From Methylophaga sp. UBA3192 (GTDB taxonomy: Bacteria; Pseudomonadota; Gammaproteobacteria; Nitrosococcales; Methylophagaceae), in assembly GCA_002363955.1 (NCBI GenBank), contig DEXE01000006.1, positions 186,001 to 250,000 on the forward strand: a stretch of DNA of 64,000 nucleotides. The letters run 5' to 3'. The position numbers and the translations under genes were made by a program. Under the pieces are notes generated by a model, which saw only the letters and a list, made by a program, of their open reading frames with translations, did not search any database and was not told the DNA's origin. Below are positions 36,627-45,458 of the stretch, piece after piece; within the stretch, counting starts at the first letter, position 1, and every line of letters starts with the position of its first letter.

Positions 36627-36866
36627 TTACTCTTGACTGGCTAGCGCGTACAAACGCTCCAGTTCGTCATCTAAACTGTTTGCTGGTACAACTTCGTGAC
36701 CTCGGTTGTACCAGTAAGCAGCATTAGACATATCGCCTTCAATTCGATGCAAGTAACCATGAATCAAGCATGCCATCGGATCATTGTATTGCTGAATAAG
36801 CTGGTGAGCGCTATTCCAGTCTTTTTCGCGAATGTTATCCAGTGCTTGCAGATGTATGACGCTCAT
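36627..36866 (-). CDS. Small conserved hypothetical protein
   Basis: A 79-aa acidic helical protein. The pattern LIQQYNDPMACLIHGYLHRIEGDMSNAAYWYNR is, by memory, characteristic of a small conserved family in gammaproteobacteria (H-D-P-x-A...LH+IEGD..NA.YWY). It resembles a single helical-hairpin (TPR-like) unit. It is convergent with the YceI gene (ten bases) and lies 15 bases downstream of a 42-aa membrane protein gene on the same strand. Function unknown. Confidence 0.7.
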   Translation of the reverse strand: MSVIHLQALDNIREKDWNSAHQLIQQYNDPMACLIHGYLHRIEGDMSNAAYWYNRGHEVVPANSLDDELERLYALASQE

Positions 36867-36881
36867 TGGTTTCCTCGCTAT

Positions 36882-37010
36882 TTATGACTGCCAGGTAACA
36901 CTACCCAGCATCAGCAAACTACCCACTACTGCGAAAGGTGATGTTACCACCACAAACAACAGTTTCATCAGTTCACGAAAAATATAGATGGAATCAGCGA
37001 TATAACCCAT
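36882..37010 (-). CDS. 42-aa single-helix membrane protein
   Basis: A short frame with an unusually strong ribosome site, AAAGGAGG, six bases before the ATG. The product starts MGYIADSIYIFRELMKLLFV and continues into a hydrophobic stretch (about residues 16-38) with no charged residue after Lys16, consistent with one membrane helix. It ends just before the 79-aa gene on the same strand, so the two are probably cotranscribed. No family is recognised. Confidence 0.55.
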   Translation of the reverse strand: MGYIADSIYIFRELMKLLFVVVTSPFAVVGSLLMLGSVTWQS

Positions 37011-37088
37011 AGCGAACCTCCTTTGTAGTCGACGGTTGAATTATAATGCGCGTCTATGACGTTCAAATGACATGATGATGACCAGCCA

Positions 37089-37775
37089 ATGAATTTGCTT
37101 GCCCTTGATACCAGTACCGAAAGTTGTTCTGCCGCAATAACCATTAACGGCGTGTTGTATCAGCAGCAGCAAATGACTCAGCGGGGTCACTCAACCCTAA
37201 TACTGGGGATGCTTGATCAGCTTTTCAAGCAAGCAGATGCGTCAATCGCTGATATTGACGCATTGGCATTCGGGCGCGGCCCCGGCTCGTTTACCGGGGT
37301 TAGAATCGGGGTGGGGGTTGCTCAAGGAATTGCGTTTGCTCGTGAGCTTCCGGTTATTCCAGTCTCGACTTTAGCAGCAGTCGCCCAGGCTGCTTATGAG
37401 CAGACCCAACAACACAATATAGCGGTAGCGATGGATGCGCGGATGGATGAAATCTATGCAGCCAGTTTTCAGGTACAAGGTGGGAGCGTTGTGCTGCTGG
37501 GTGAAGAAAAAGTCTGTCCGGCAGAACAATTCCTGCCAGCTAATACTGAGATGTGGTTTGGTGCTGGCACTGGCTGGCAAGTTTATGCAGATACATTGCA
37601 AAGCAATTTTTCCGGACAGTTAATTGGTCAGCAACCTGATATTTATCCGCAAGCAGCGATTATTTTGAAACTTGCCGGGCAATTATACGCACGGGGCGAA
37701 TATGTCAGTGCGGAAAAAGCTTTACCCGTTTACCTGCGCAACGATGTGGCCAAAAAGAAGGCGCAACAGGGATGA
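37089..37775 (+). CDS. tsaB: tRNA threonylcarbamoyladenosine biosynthesis protein TsaB
   Basis: A 228-aa degenerate ASKHA-fold partner of TsaD in t6A37 tRNA modification. Motifs LLALDTSTESCSAAI and LAFGRGPGSFTGVRIGVGVAQGIAFA are conserved. Length is normal. It overlaps cmoA by four bases (ATGA), so tsaB-cmoA-cmoB form a tRNA-modification operon. Confidence 0.94.
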   Translation: MNLLALDTSTESCSAAITINGVLYQQQQMTQRGHSTLILGMLDQLFKQADASIADIDALAFGRGPGSFTGVRIGVGVAQGIAFARELPVIPVSTLAAVAQAAYEQTQQHNIAVAMDARMDEIYAASFQVQGGSVVLLGEEKVCPAEQFLPANTEMWFGAGTGWQVYADTLQSNFSGQLIGQQPDIYPQAAIILKLAGQLYARGEYVSAEKALPVYLRNDVAKKKAQQG

Positions 37776-38503
37776 TCAAAAAAGCCGATAACATTTTTGC
37801 TTCACCGCTGGAACAGATGGTGGACTTTCGCTTTGATGAGCGCGTGGTGGATGTATTTCCCGATATGATCCAGCGTTCGGTACCAGGCTATGGCACCCTG
37901 ATTTCCAATATTGGCATTCTGGCCGCTCGATATGCTCAGGCAAACAGCAGATGCTATGACCTGGGCAGTTCATTAGGAGCGGTTACTTTATCAATGCGCC
38001 AGCGTATAAAAGCTGAAGGCTGTCAGATAATTGCGGTTGATAATTCGGCCGCAATGATTGAACGAGCAGAGAAAATCATTGCGGCTGATAATAATCGAGT
38101 ACCGGTTGAGCTGCGCTGTGAAGATATTAACCAGACGCTTATTGAAAATGCCTCAGTAGTGGTGATGAATTTTACGCTGCAGTTTATTGCACCAGATTTA
38201 CGCGATGAGTTGATTGATAAAATCTATCAGGGCTTGAAACCCGGTGGTGTATTTATCCTGTCGGAAAAACTGGCTTTTGACAGTGATGCGCAACAGATTT
38301 TTTTTACTGAAGCACATCATGATTTCAAACGCGCTAATGGCTACAGTGATCTGGAAATCAGCCAGAAACGCAGCGCCCTGGAAAATGTATTAATCCCCGA
38401 GACTCAGACAGCACATCAGCAACGTCTCAGCCAGGCGGGTTTTTCCAGCAGTGAATGCTGGTTTCAATGTTTTAATTTTGCCTCTTTGATAGCGTTTAAA
38501 TGA
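37772..38503 (+). CDS. cmoA: Carboxy-S-adenosyl-L-methionine synthase CmoA
   Basis: A 243-aa SAM-fold enzyme making carboxy-SAM from SAM and prephenate for cmo5U34 in tRNA. Diagnostic segments are DNIFASPLEQMVDFRFDERV at the N terminus and YDLGSSLGAVTLSMRQRI as the SAM motif. It overlaps both neighbours by four bases. Confidence 0.95.
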   Translation: MIKKADNIFASPLEQMVDFRFDERVVDVFPDMIQRSVPGYGTLISNIGILAARYAQANSRCYDLGSSLGAVTLSMRQRIKAEGCQIIAVDNSAAMIERAEKIIAADNNRVPVELRCEDINQTLIENASVVVMNFTLQFIAPDLRDELIDKIYQGLKPGGVFILSEKLAFDSDAQQIFFTEAHHDFKRANGYSDLEISQKRSALENVLIPETQTAHQQRLSQAGFSSSECWFQCFNFASLIAFK

Positions 38504-39471
38504 CCGTATATGAACCGTTTTATCGTTGGCTTGACTCCGTTGGACAAGCTGACTGGGCCAAACAATTGGCCAAATTTACTGACCAGCGACTGGCTGATGA
38601 TTTTCATGGCAAGATGCCGTTATGGCAAAAAGTGTTGGCTGACTTACCCTCCATAAAGCCTTCCGCTATAGAACTTCAACAACAGGTGGCTATTGGCTCA
38701 AAAGAAGATTTGGCGGCTTATGACTCAGCTTCATTTATTGAGCTGATCAAAACTTTTCATCCCTGGCGCAAAGGCCCGTACCAATTATTTGATATACACA
38801 TTGATACGGAGTGGCGATCGGATTGGAAATGGGAGCGCGTATTGCCGCATCTTAGTTCATTGCAAGGTCGTAAGGTACTTGATGTCGGTGGCGGCAATGG
38901 GTATCACGGCTGGCGCATGGTGGGTGAGGGTGCCAGCATGGTGATGGGCATAGATCCGACACTGGTGTTCAGTATGCAGTATCAACTGATGCAACACTTT
39001 ATTCAAAGTGACAGACATTTTGTCTTGCCGATTGGAATTGAACATATGCCGGAAAAACTGCACCTGTTTGATACGGTGTTTTCGATGGGCGTTTTATATC
39101 ATCGCCGTTCACCGCTAAATCATTTACTGGAGTTACGCCATTGTCTTCGCCCGGGGGGGGAGCTGGTGCTGGAAACGTTGATTATTGACGGGGAAGAAGG
39201 CATGAGTCTGATGCCAGAAGAGCGTTACGCGAAAATGCGTAATGTCTGGTTTATCCCCTCGGTGCCGACCATGCTGATATGGTTGCAGAAATGCGGCTAT
39301 AAAAATGTACGCTGTGTAGATGAAAATCAAACAAGTCTGGAAGAGCAGCGTGCAACAGAATGGATGACCTTTGAATCATTGCAGGATTTTCTGGATCCTG
39401 ACGATATCAATAAAACAATTGAAGGTTATCCAGCACCGAAGCGGGCCATATTTATCGCTGATGCGCCCTAG
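38500..39471 (+). CDS. cmoB: tRNA U34 carboxymethyltransferase CmoB
   Basis: A 323-aa enzyme using carboxy-SAM to convert ho5U34 to cmo5U34 in tRNA. GPYQLFDIHIDTEWRSDWKW and VLDVGGGNGYHGWRM are CmoB signatures; most members have Cys in place of the middle Gly of GGG. HRRSPLNHL follows. The TAG stop is created by the end of a truncated mobile-element copy (39469 onwards), as also seen for ygiQ. Confidence 0.94.
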   Translation: MTVYEPFYRWLDSVGQADWAKQLAKFTDQRLADDFHGKMPLWQKVLADLPSIKPSAIELQQQVAIGSKEDLAAYDSASFIELIKTFHPWRKGPYQLFDIHIDTEWRSDWKWERVLPHLSSLQGRKVLDVGGGNGYHGWRMVGEGASMVMGIDPTLVFSMQYQLMQHFIQSDRHFVLPIGIEHMPEKLHLFDTVFSMGVLYHRRSPLNHLLELRHCLRPGGELVLETLIIDGEEGMSLMPEERYAKMRNVWFIPSVPTMLIWLQKCGYKNVRCVDENQTSLEEQRATEWMTFESLQDFLDPDDINKTIEGYPAPKRAIFIADAP

Positions 39472-39514
39472 GGCTTGTTTATCTTTCATCTCCACCACTG
39501 CTGGCGGCTATTAA
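39469..39514. repeat. Truncated copy of the 35.15-kb palindromic element
   Basis: Starts TAGGGCTTGTTTATCTTTCA and continues through CTCCACCACTGCTGGCGGCTA. It matches the reverse complement of the right end of the 35,150-35,418 element over about 44 bases with a few mismatches, then diverges. Only one end is present, so it is a solo terminal remnant. Confidence 0.75.
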
Positions 39515-39531
39515 TAAAGGCTAAACAGGTT

Positions 39532-39915
39532 CTAAAAAGCCATTGAGGTAGGGGAAACTGAAATCCATTTACCACTTCGATGCTGACAGGCATCCAGCGA
39601 TTTTTCCTGTATATCGTCGCCATTTTTAATTTTCAACTGATAGGCCAGACAAGGGTAATGACCGTAAGAATAACTGCGTAAAAGCTGGATTTGATAGTGA
39701 ATTCCGGTGTGATGATTAATCCAGCCATGCTCGGACTCGAAATCATTTGACGAGAGGATTTCCTGGGTTCTGTCCAGATCAATAGTCGTCATCGCAGTAT
39801 CAGTTTCAATACCGGCCTCGACACCCGCTAAAAGATCGAGTGATGCATAAGCTTGTGGTATTAACAGCGCCATTAGCAGGGCCGGATATAAAGTATTGTG
39901 CCAAATACGATTCAA
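39532..39915 (-). CDS. Small secreted protein, RT0821/Lpp0805-like
   Basis: A 127-aa protein with a signal peptide (about residues 1-24, cleavage AYA-S). The C-terminal half contains GWINHHTGIHYQIQLLRSYS, then YPCLAYQ and LDACQHRSGKWI. The two Cys would form a disulfide, as in 17-kDa surface-antigen-like proteins of the RT0821/Lpp0805 type. That assignment rests on pattern similarity only. Likely periplasmic or outer-membrane-associated; function unknown. Confidence 0.6.
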   Translation of the reverse strand: MNRIWHNTLYPALLMALLIPQAYASLDLLAGVEAGIETDTAMTTIDLDRTQEILSSNDFESEHGWINHHTGIHYQIQLLRSYSYGHYPCLAYQLKIKNGDDIQEKSLDACQHRSGKWISVSPTSMAF

Positions 39916-40159
39916 TGTGCATTCCCATCATTGGTTTAAGTCCATTAGAAACCGAAATATACCATCCTTCAATAAGTAAACTATCCTTGTTTAAGCAGGA
40001 TATTTTTCCTTTAAATCCATATGCTTATTTTTTTTCGATGTTTAACCACCCAAAAAACATTACTTAGCAATCCCTAATCTTGCAACCTGGTCATATAGTT
40101 GAGGCTTCAGAAATGAGACATTTCATTTACACAATTAGCTCCAGTAAAACGCTTTAATC

Positions 40160-40357
40160 TCACGCATTTTCATCAACGGCATCAACATGAAATGAACCGT
40201 CATCGTTCACATAAACCGAAAACTGTATTGGCCGGCAGCAGACAAAACAATCTTCAATATATTCCTGAAAATTCACACTGGCATCGAGTAAAACTTCAAT
40301 AATTTCACCACAGTAAGGACACATAACAGATTGTTCCTGTAAAGCTTGCATCGTCAT
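40160..40357 (-). CDS. CPXCG motif Cys-rich small protein
   Basis: A 65-aa protein with CPYCGEII near the N terminus and DCFVCCRPIQF in the middle, giving a four-Cys zinc-ribbon-like site. The C terminus is acidic (DAVDENA). This matches the conserved CPXCG-motif Cys-rich family. It probably binds zinc. It is divergent from a ZIP-family metal transporter gene 108 bases away. Confidence 0.85.
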   Translation of the reverse strand: MTMQALQEQSVMCPYCGEIIEVLLDASVNFQEYIEDCFVCCRPIQFSVYVNDDGSFHVDAVDENA

Positions 40358-40465
40358 ACTCCAAAATTGTTTATTATCGTTATGAATATATGGGGATGGA
40401 TTAGTTCAATATCTTAAAGGTATTGAGTGTGATAAACCTATGGCCAATCTTTTTGGAAAATCCGG

Positions 40466-41398
40466 ATGCAACAGGCAATAAAGCAAACTTTTTCTGCACT
40501 TCTTATCAGTTGGCGTGAACAATTCAATAGTCGTCCCATTATGTCAGCGTTCATCCTGTTAACGCTAATGGCGATTGTCGGTATGCTGCTCATGAATTTT
40601 CTGAGTACACATACCAGTGTTGATCCGCTTTTCCTGAAATGGGCATTGATTGGCGGTGGTGTGGGAGCGCTTTCAACGGCAATGGGAGCCGCACCCGGAT
40701 TAATTGTTAAAAAACTTCCCACGGTAACGGAAGATACGATGTTGGGCATGGCTGCCGGCATGATGCTGGGAGCAAGCTTTTTCTCACTTATTCTGCCAGG
40801 TATAGACGTTGGAACTGCATTAACCGGCCATGCTCTCAGCGGTGTGGTTATTGTTATTGTGGGTATGATGGGGGGCGTGTTGTTGATGTTAGGGCTGGAC
40901 TATTATCTGCCGCATGAACATCAGCACTCCGGTCCATGTGGAGCGGGACATCAACAAGTGGGACGGGTAAGCCTGTTTGTTTTGGCTATTGCGCTGCATA
41001 ACTTTCCTGAAGGCATGGCAATTGGTGTCGGGTATACAGATGGAAATCTGGCTGTCGGGATTCCACTGACAGCTGCAATCGCGTTGCAGAATATTCCTGA
41101 AGGACTGGCCGTTGTATTAGCGCTGAGACGTATCAATATTTCAGCTGGCAAAGCCGTAACAATTGCTGCCGCAACTGGATTGGTAGAGCCGGTGGGAGCA
41201 GTGATGGGGATTTTTCTATCAAGTGGTTTGCCAGTTTCTTACCCTCTGGGATTAGGTATTGCAGCCGGAGCGATGATATTTGTTGTTTCTCATGAAGTCA
41301 TACCGGAAACGCATCGTAATGGTCATCAGACCAGGGCCACAATGGGGCTGATGGGGGGATTGTTTGCCATCATGTTATTAGATACGTTATTGGGTTAA
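40466..41398 (+). CDS. ZIP family divalent metal transporter (GufA-like)
   Basis: A 310-aa inner-membrane transporter with about eight helices. The metal-path motifs HNFPEGMAIGVG and LQNIPEGLAVVLAL in two consecutive helices are intact, and a His-rich cytoplasmic loop HEHQHSGPCGAGHQ precedes them. ZIP proteins move Zn2+, Fe2+ and other divalent ions into the cytosol. The long N-terminal extension and layout fit the GufA branch. No Zur-like operator is evident upstream. It is convergent with a GNAT gene, overlapping by 12 bases. Confidence 0.9.
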   Translation: MQQAIKQTFSALLISWREQFNSRPIMSAFILLTLMAIVGMLLMNFLSTHTSVDPLFLKWALIGGGVGALSTAMGAAPGLIVKKLPTVTEDTMLGMAAGMMLGASFFSLILPGIDVGTALTGHALSGVVIVIVGMMGGVLLMLGLDYYLPHEHQHSGPCGAGHQQVGRVSLFVLAIALHNFPEGMAIGVGYTDGNLAVGIPLTAAIALQNIPEGLAVVLALRRINISAGKAVTIAAATGLVEPVGAVMGIFLSSGLPVSYPLGLGIAAGAMIFVVSHEVIPETHRNGHQTRATMGLMGGLFAIMLLDTLLG

Positions 41399-41890
41399 AT
41401 CACCATACTCAAACAGATACCGACGATCACCGAGACCAATACCTTCGGCAATCTGCTTAAAACCTGATTGCCGATAAAATTTCAGCAGCTCGGGGTAATG
41501 TGCTACTGCATCTAACTGCAGTGTTCGCCCTTCAGTCAGTTCGAGACAGTACTGCAGCAAAAATCGTCCGTAACCAGATTGTTGATGCTGTGGGTGGATT
41601 GCCAGTTGGGTGAGATAAAAATCAGCATCAGGTGCCTGTGGCCAGCAGTCAGTGTAATAACTGGCTGGTTGAACGCCTAATGCCACACAACCAATAAGCT
41701 GTGATTTTTGTTTGAGAACATAGACTGTTTTTTGCAGCAGATTTTGTTTGACGGATTGCTCATCATAAACATTCAGCCAATGCGACATACCTTGCTGATG
41801 CATATCTCTGGCACAGTGGTTTAATAGCGAAACAAGGTCCGGAATATCTATCTGACAAGCAAGCTGAATTTGTACGTTAACCATCTGCAT
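41387..41890 (-). CDS. GNAT family N-acetyltransferase
   Basis: A 167-aa acetyltransferase. The acetyl-CoA loop is LAIHPQHQQSGYGRFLLQY (Q-x-x-G-x-G/A form), followed by LQLDAVAHYPELLKFYRQSGF, the standard motif B. The acceptor substrate cannot be inferred. It lies four bases downstream of the SLC13 permease gene on the same strand, suggesting one transcript. Confidence 0.85.
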   Translation of the reverse strand: MQMVNVQIQLACQIDIPDLVSLLNHCARDMHQQGMSHWLNVYDEQSVKQNLLQKTVYVLKQKSQLIGCVALGVQPASYYTDCWPQAPDADFYLTQLAIHPQHQQSGYGRFLLQYCLELTEGRTLQLDAVAHYPELLKFYRQSGFKQIAEGIGLGDRRYLFEYGDLTQ

Positions 41891-41894
41891 AATG

Positions 41895-43667
41895 TCAGTT
41901 CAGTGGCCAGATCAGCATTATTACTGCAAGCGTTACTGCACCAATAAATAAATTCATTGGTATACCCACTTTTAAAAAGTCACGGAAATGATAGCCGCCC
42001 GGACCGTATACCATCAAATTGGTTTGGTAACCCAACGGCGTTGCAAAACTAGCTGAGGCCGCCATCATTATGGCAAAAACAAATGGCTCATTATGCAATC
42101 CTGCCTTTTCAGTAAGCTCAAGCACGATGGGTAACATTAACACGGCCGCTGCATTATTGGTGATCAACTCGGTCAGCACTGAAACGGCAATATAAGTCAT
42201 TATCAACATCAACCAGGGTTGATTCTGACTGACCGAAACAATGCCTGTAGCCAAATAGTCTGCGACGCCGGTCTGTTGTAATGCCACACCCAAAGCAAAC
42301 GATGCAGCAATGGTTAAAATAACCGTTAAATCCAGACTGCGTTCCGCCTGACTAACGGAGCAACAACCCGTTAATATCATTAGTGTTGCACCGATCAACG
42401 AGGCGTGGAGCATATCAATAAAACCGAATCCTGCAGCAGCCACCAAGCCTATCAAAATCACCCAGGCAAGAACCGCTTTATCGTGATTGGGTGATTCTTT
42501 ACCCAAATCATTAATCAATAAAAAGTCTTTGTTGTAACGTTGTCGGCTGACAAAAGCGGGTCTGGCTTCCAATAATAGCGAGTCACCCGCTTTTAAAACA
42601 ATATTACTCAAATTGCCCACGATACGTTCACCATTTCTGGCGACAGCCATAATGACAGCACCATATCGTTGACGGAATTTTGCTTCACGAATGGTTTCGC
42701 CAATAGCGGCACAGTGCGGTGAAACAACAGCTTCTACCAGACTACGTTCAGGACGATCTGCAGAAAGGACTGTGCTTTCTGCATCAGAGGTTGAGGCGAC
42801 AATACCTCTAATCCGCAACAAATCAGTAATGCCCTGAGTATCTCCGGCAAATACCAGACGATCACCACCTTGCAGACGCTGTTCAGGCGTGACCGCCGTT
42901 AATACTGTTCCATTACGTTCAATTTCCACCAGATAAACACTTTTCTGTTCACGTAAGCCCGCTTGTTGAATACTTTGCCCAACCAATGGCCCATTGGCCT
43001 CGACCATCACTTCCAGGGTGAACTCCCGTACATTTTCGAATGCATGACTTTTTCCAATATCCGGCAACCATTTAGGAAAAAACAACCACATAAAAATCAA
43101 GCCGCAGATAGCGACAGGCAACCCTATAATCGTGATGGAAAAAATTGAGAAACCGGCTTCACCGGTTAACGATTGATACTGACCGTTTAAGACCAAATTG
43201 GTACTGGTTCCAATTAACGTGAGAGTTCCACCAAGAATAGCCGTATAACTCAAAGGAATCATGAGTTTTGATGGATTGATGTTTATCCGTTTACACCAGG
43301 CGAGCAGACCCGGAACCATGGTGGCAACCACAGGCGTGTTATTTAAAAATGCACTGAGAAAAACGACCGGGGTAAACATTCTCAGATAAGAGCCACGAAT
43401 AGATTTTGGCGAGCCTAACAAGGATTTCACAAAAATATCCACGCCCCCTGAAGCATGCAAACCGGCGGCAACAATAAACATGGCGGCAACCGTAATCAAA
43501 CCTGCATTACTGAATCCTGCCAATGCCTGTGGACCATTGAGAATACCGGTGGCTAACAACACTGTCATCGCCGTTATCATGGCGATATGAGGTCTCACTC
43601 GGCTAAATGTCAGCACCAGTAAGACCGATAAAGTAACGGCTATGGTAAACCAGCCTTGCCAACCCAT
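41895..43667 (-). CDS. SLC13 family permease with two TrkA-C domains
   Basis: A 590-aa membrane protein of the divalent anion:sodium symporter superfamily. Membrane helices fill about residues 5-195 and 395-590. Between them lie two cytoplasmic RCK_C (TrkA-C) domains (about 205-375) containing LRIRGIVASTSD and LKAGDSLLLEARP. Conserved helix-hairpin motifs LNNTPVVATMVPG and LITNNAAAVLMLPI are present. Relatives transport sulfate, thiosulfate or dicarboxylates; proximity to the sulfate genes at 44-52 kb makes sulfate plausible but unproven. Confidence 0.88.
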   Translation of the reverse strand: MGWQGWFTIAVTLSVLLVLTFSRVRPHIAMITAMTVLLATGILNGPQALAGFSNAGLITVAAMFIVAAGLHASGGVDIFVKSLLGSPKSIRGSYLRMFTPVVFLSAFLNNTPVVATMVPGLLAWCKRININPSKLMIPLSYTAILGGTLTLIGTSTNLVLNGQYQSLTGEAGFSIFSITIIGLPVAICGLIFMWLFFPKWLPDIGKSHAFENVREFTLEVMVEANGPLVGQSIQQAGLREQKSVYLVEIERNGTVLTAVTPEQRLQGGDRLVFAGDTQGITDLLRIRGIVASTSDAESTVLSADRPERSLVEAVVSPHCAAIGETIREAKFRQRYGAVIMAVARNGERIVGNLSNIVLKAGDSLLLEARPAFVSRQRYNKDFLLINDLGKESPNHDKAVLAWVILIGLVAAAGFGFIDMLHASLIGATLMILTGCCSVSQAERSLDLTVILTIAASFALGVALQQTGVADYLATGIVSVSQNQPWLMLIMTYIAVSVLTELITNNAAAVLMLPIVLELTEKAGLHNEPFVFAIMMAASASFATPLGYQTNLMVYGPGGYHFRDFLKVGIPMNLFIGAVTLAVIMLIWPLN

Positions 43668-44058
43668 TTTCTACCTCAAGCTATTTTTCAAAGTGCTAAT
43701 AATGACAGGTTTATAAATAAGTGGAATTAATAAGAGGGAATATACATATATTTAAAAGCTATATGGAAAATGGCACTGCTTAGTTGGAAACAAAACTTAA
43801 AGGTCATTATCCACTTGTATGAAAGGAGAAAAATCATCTGCATTTTTTATTTGCTAGCGCCCAATCAAATTCACCGAAGCTGAAAAGCTTGCTGAAAAAG
43901 TATCTGCACTGTTTTTTTTAACAGATAAAATCATAGCGGAATGCTCAATTTTACTTGCTTAACAAGATAATGAATAAACAATCCTTTTTTACTTGGTTCG
44001 CTTTATAACCCTGTCTTTCTACTATCTGCCTGCACTTCACAAAAACAGGAGATAGACA
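43668..44058. promoter_or_regulatory. 391-base intergenic region before the porin gene
   Basis: A/T-rich, divergent between the SLC13 and porin genes, with no credible ORF. One imperfect inverted repeat, TTACTTGCTTAACAAGATAA (43951-43970), could be a LysR-type (CysB) site ahead of the sulfate genes. No clear promoter pair is assigned. The porin ribosome site CAGGAGA lies at 44046-44052. Confidence 0.35.
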
Positions 44059-45420
44059 GTGTCATTCAAACTTAAACCTTTAACACAGCATTTGCTGCTG
44101 GCCGGATTGATAAGCATCTCTCCGTTAGCGGCCCAGGCGGCTGATAATGATGCCGATGCGCGCATCGAAAAGCTCGAACAGCAAGTGAATTTGCTGCTGG
44201 AAAAACTTGAACAGCAAAATGTACAACTTAACCAACAACAAGAAGATATTCAATCCACTAAAGCAGTAACTAAAAATGCAGTAATCGCCAAAACTAATGG
44301 ACGAAGTCTGTCATTTGAGTCAGCCGATGGTGATTTCAAGGCACAAATTGGTGGCCGTATTCAAGCTGATGCTGCTTTTTATGATAGTGAAATTCCCAGT
44401 GGGGATGGTACTGATTTTCGTCGTCTGTTTGTCGATTTACGTGGCACCGTCTACAAAGATTGGGACTATCGCTTTCAATACGACTTTGCTCGTCCAAATG
44501 GCAGCAGTTCAACACGCGGTGTCAGAGATGCCTACTTCAAATATACCGGGCTCAATATTGGTAACATCACCGTTGGTCAGTTCAAGGCGCCATTTGGCCT
44601 TGAGCATCTGACCAGCAGCCTCAATAGTACTTTCCTCGAACGCGGCCTCAACCATGTGTTTACCCCTGACAGGCGTATCGGTGTCGGTTTTGATACCGCA
44701 AACGATAACTGGACGTTTGCCGTGGGTGGTTTTGGCAGTCCGGCAGAAGAAAGTGAAGACAATTCCAGTAATGATTCAGATGAGGGCTGGAACCTGATTG
44801 GTCGTCTGACCGCGACGCCGGTTAAAACCGACAACGGCTTTATTCACCTTGGTCTGGCGGCACGTCAGAACTGGGCACAGGATACTGATGGCACGGTTCG
44901 TTTTCGCGAACGGCCTGAAGTACGCGTGGATGGTGCCCGTTTAGTCGATACCGGCAGTATTGCCGGCGTAGATGATTCTCAGTCTTACGGGCTTGAGTTT
45001 GCCACTGTTTATGGACCTTTTTCCGTACAAAGTGAATACATCCAAACCAAGCTGAAACGAGATGGTGCGTCTGACCTGGATTTTGATGGCTGGTACGCCT
45101 ACGCCAGTTATTTCCTGACCGGAGAATCACGTGCTTACAAAAACGGCATCTTTGATCGTACCAAACCTAAATCGCCAGTGGGTAAAGGCGGCTATGGAGC
45201 CTGGGAGGTCGCTGCTCGCTACAGTACGCTGGATTTAAATGATGACACGGTAACAGGTGGAGAACTGGACAATGCCACTTTAGGTGTCAACTGGTATGCA
45301 ACTGACAATATTCGGTTTGCCGCCAACTACGTCAAGGTACTGGACGTAGATCGCCCAGGCAATGCCAATGATGATCTCGATGGCGATATTTTTGCCGTAC
45401 GGGCCCAGGTCGACTTTTAA
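44059..45420 (+). CDS. Phosphate-selective-type porin (OprO/OprP family)
   Basis: A 453-aa outer-membrane beta-barrel with a GTG start (CAGGAGA six bases upstream) and a signal peptide (about residues 1-27, AQAAD). A short coiled coil (ARIEKLEQQVNLLLEKLEQQ) follows, as in OprO/OprP, then the barrel with alternating strands ending in a terminal Phe (RAQVDF). Gene context (sulfate-binding protein 38 bases downstream) suggests uptake of sulfate or another anion, not necessarily phosphate. Confidence 0.88.
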   Translation: MSFKLKPLTQHLLLAGLISISPLAAQAADNDADARIEKLEQQVNLLLEKLEQQNVQLNQQQEDIQSTKAVTKNAVIAKTNGRSLSFESADGDFKAQIGGRIQADAAFYDSEIPSGDGTDFRRLFVDLRGTVYKDWDYRFQYDFARPNGSSSTRGVRDAYFKYTGLNIGNITVGQFKAPFGLEHLTSSLNSTFLERGLNHVFTPDRRIGVGFDTANDNWTFAVGGFGSPAEESEDNSSNDSDEGWNLIGRLTATPVKTDNGFIHLGLAARQNWAQDTDGTVRFRERPEVRVDGARLVDTGSIAGVDDSQSYGLEFATVYGPFSVQSEYIQTKLKRDGASDLDFDGWYAYASYFLTGESRAYKNGIFDRTKPKSPVGKGGYGAWEVAARYSTLDLNDDTVTGGELDNATLGVNWYATDNIRFAANYVKVLDVDRPGNANDDLDGDIFAVRAQVDF

Positions 45421-45458
45421 AACTTAAATCTTAATCACGTAACTTTTTGGAGAAAAAA

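Noticed and set aside
40358..40465. Zur operator before the ZIP transporter
   Set aside because: The A/T-rich stretch has only weak symmetry and lacks the TGATATATC core seen at the two island sites.
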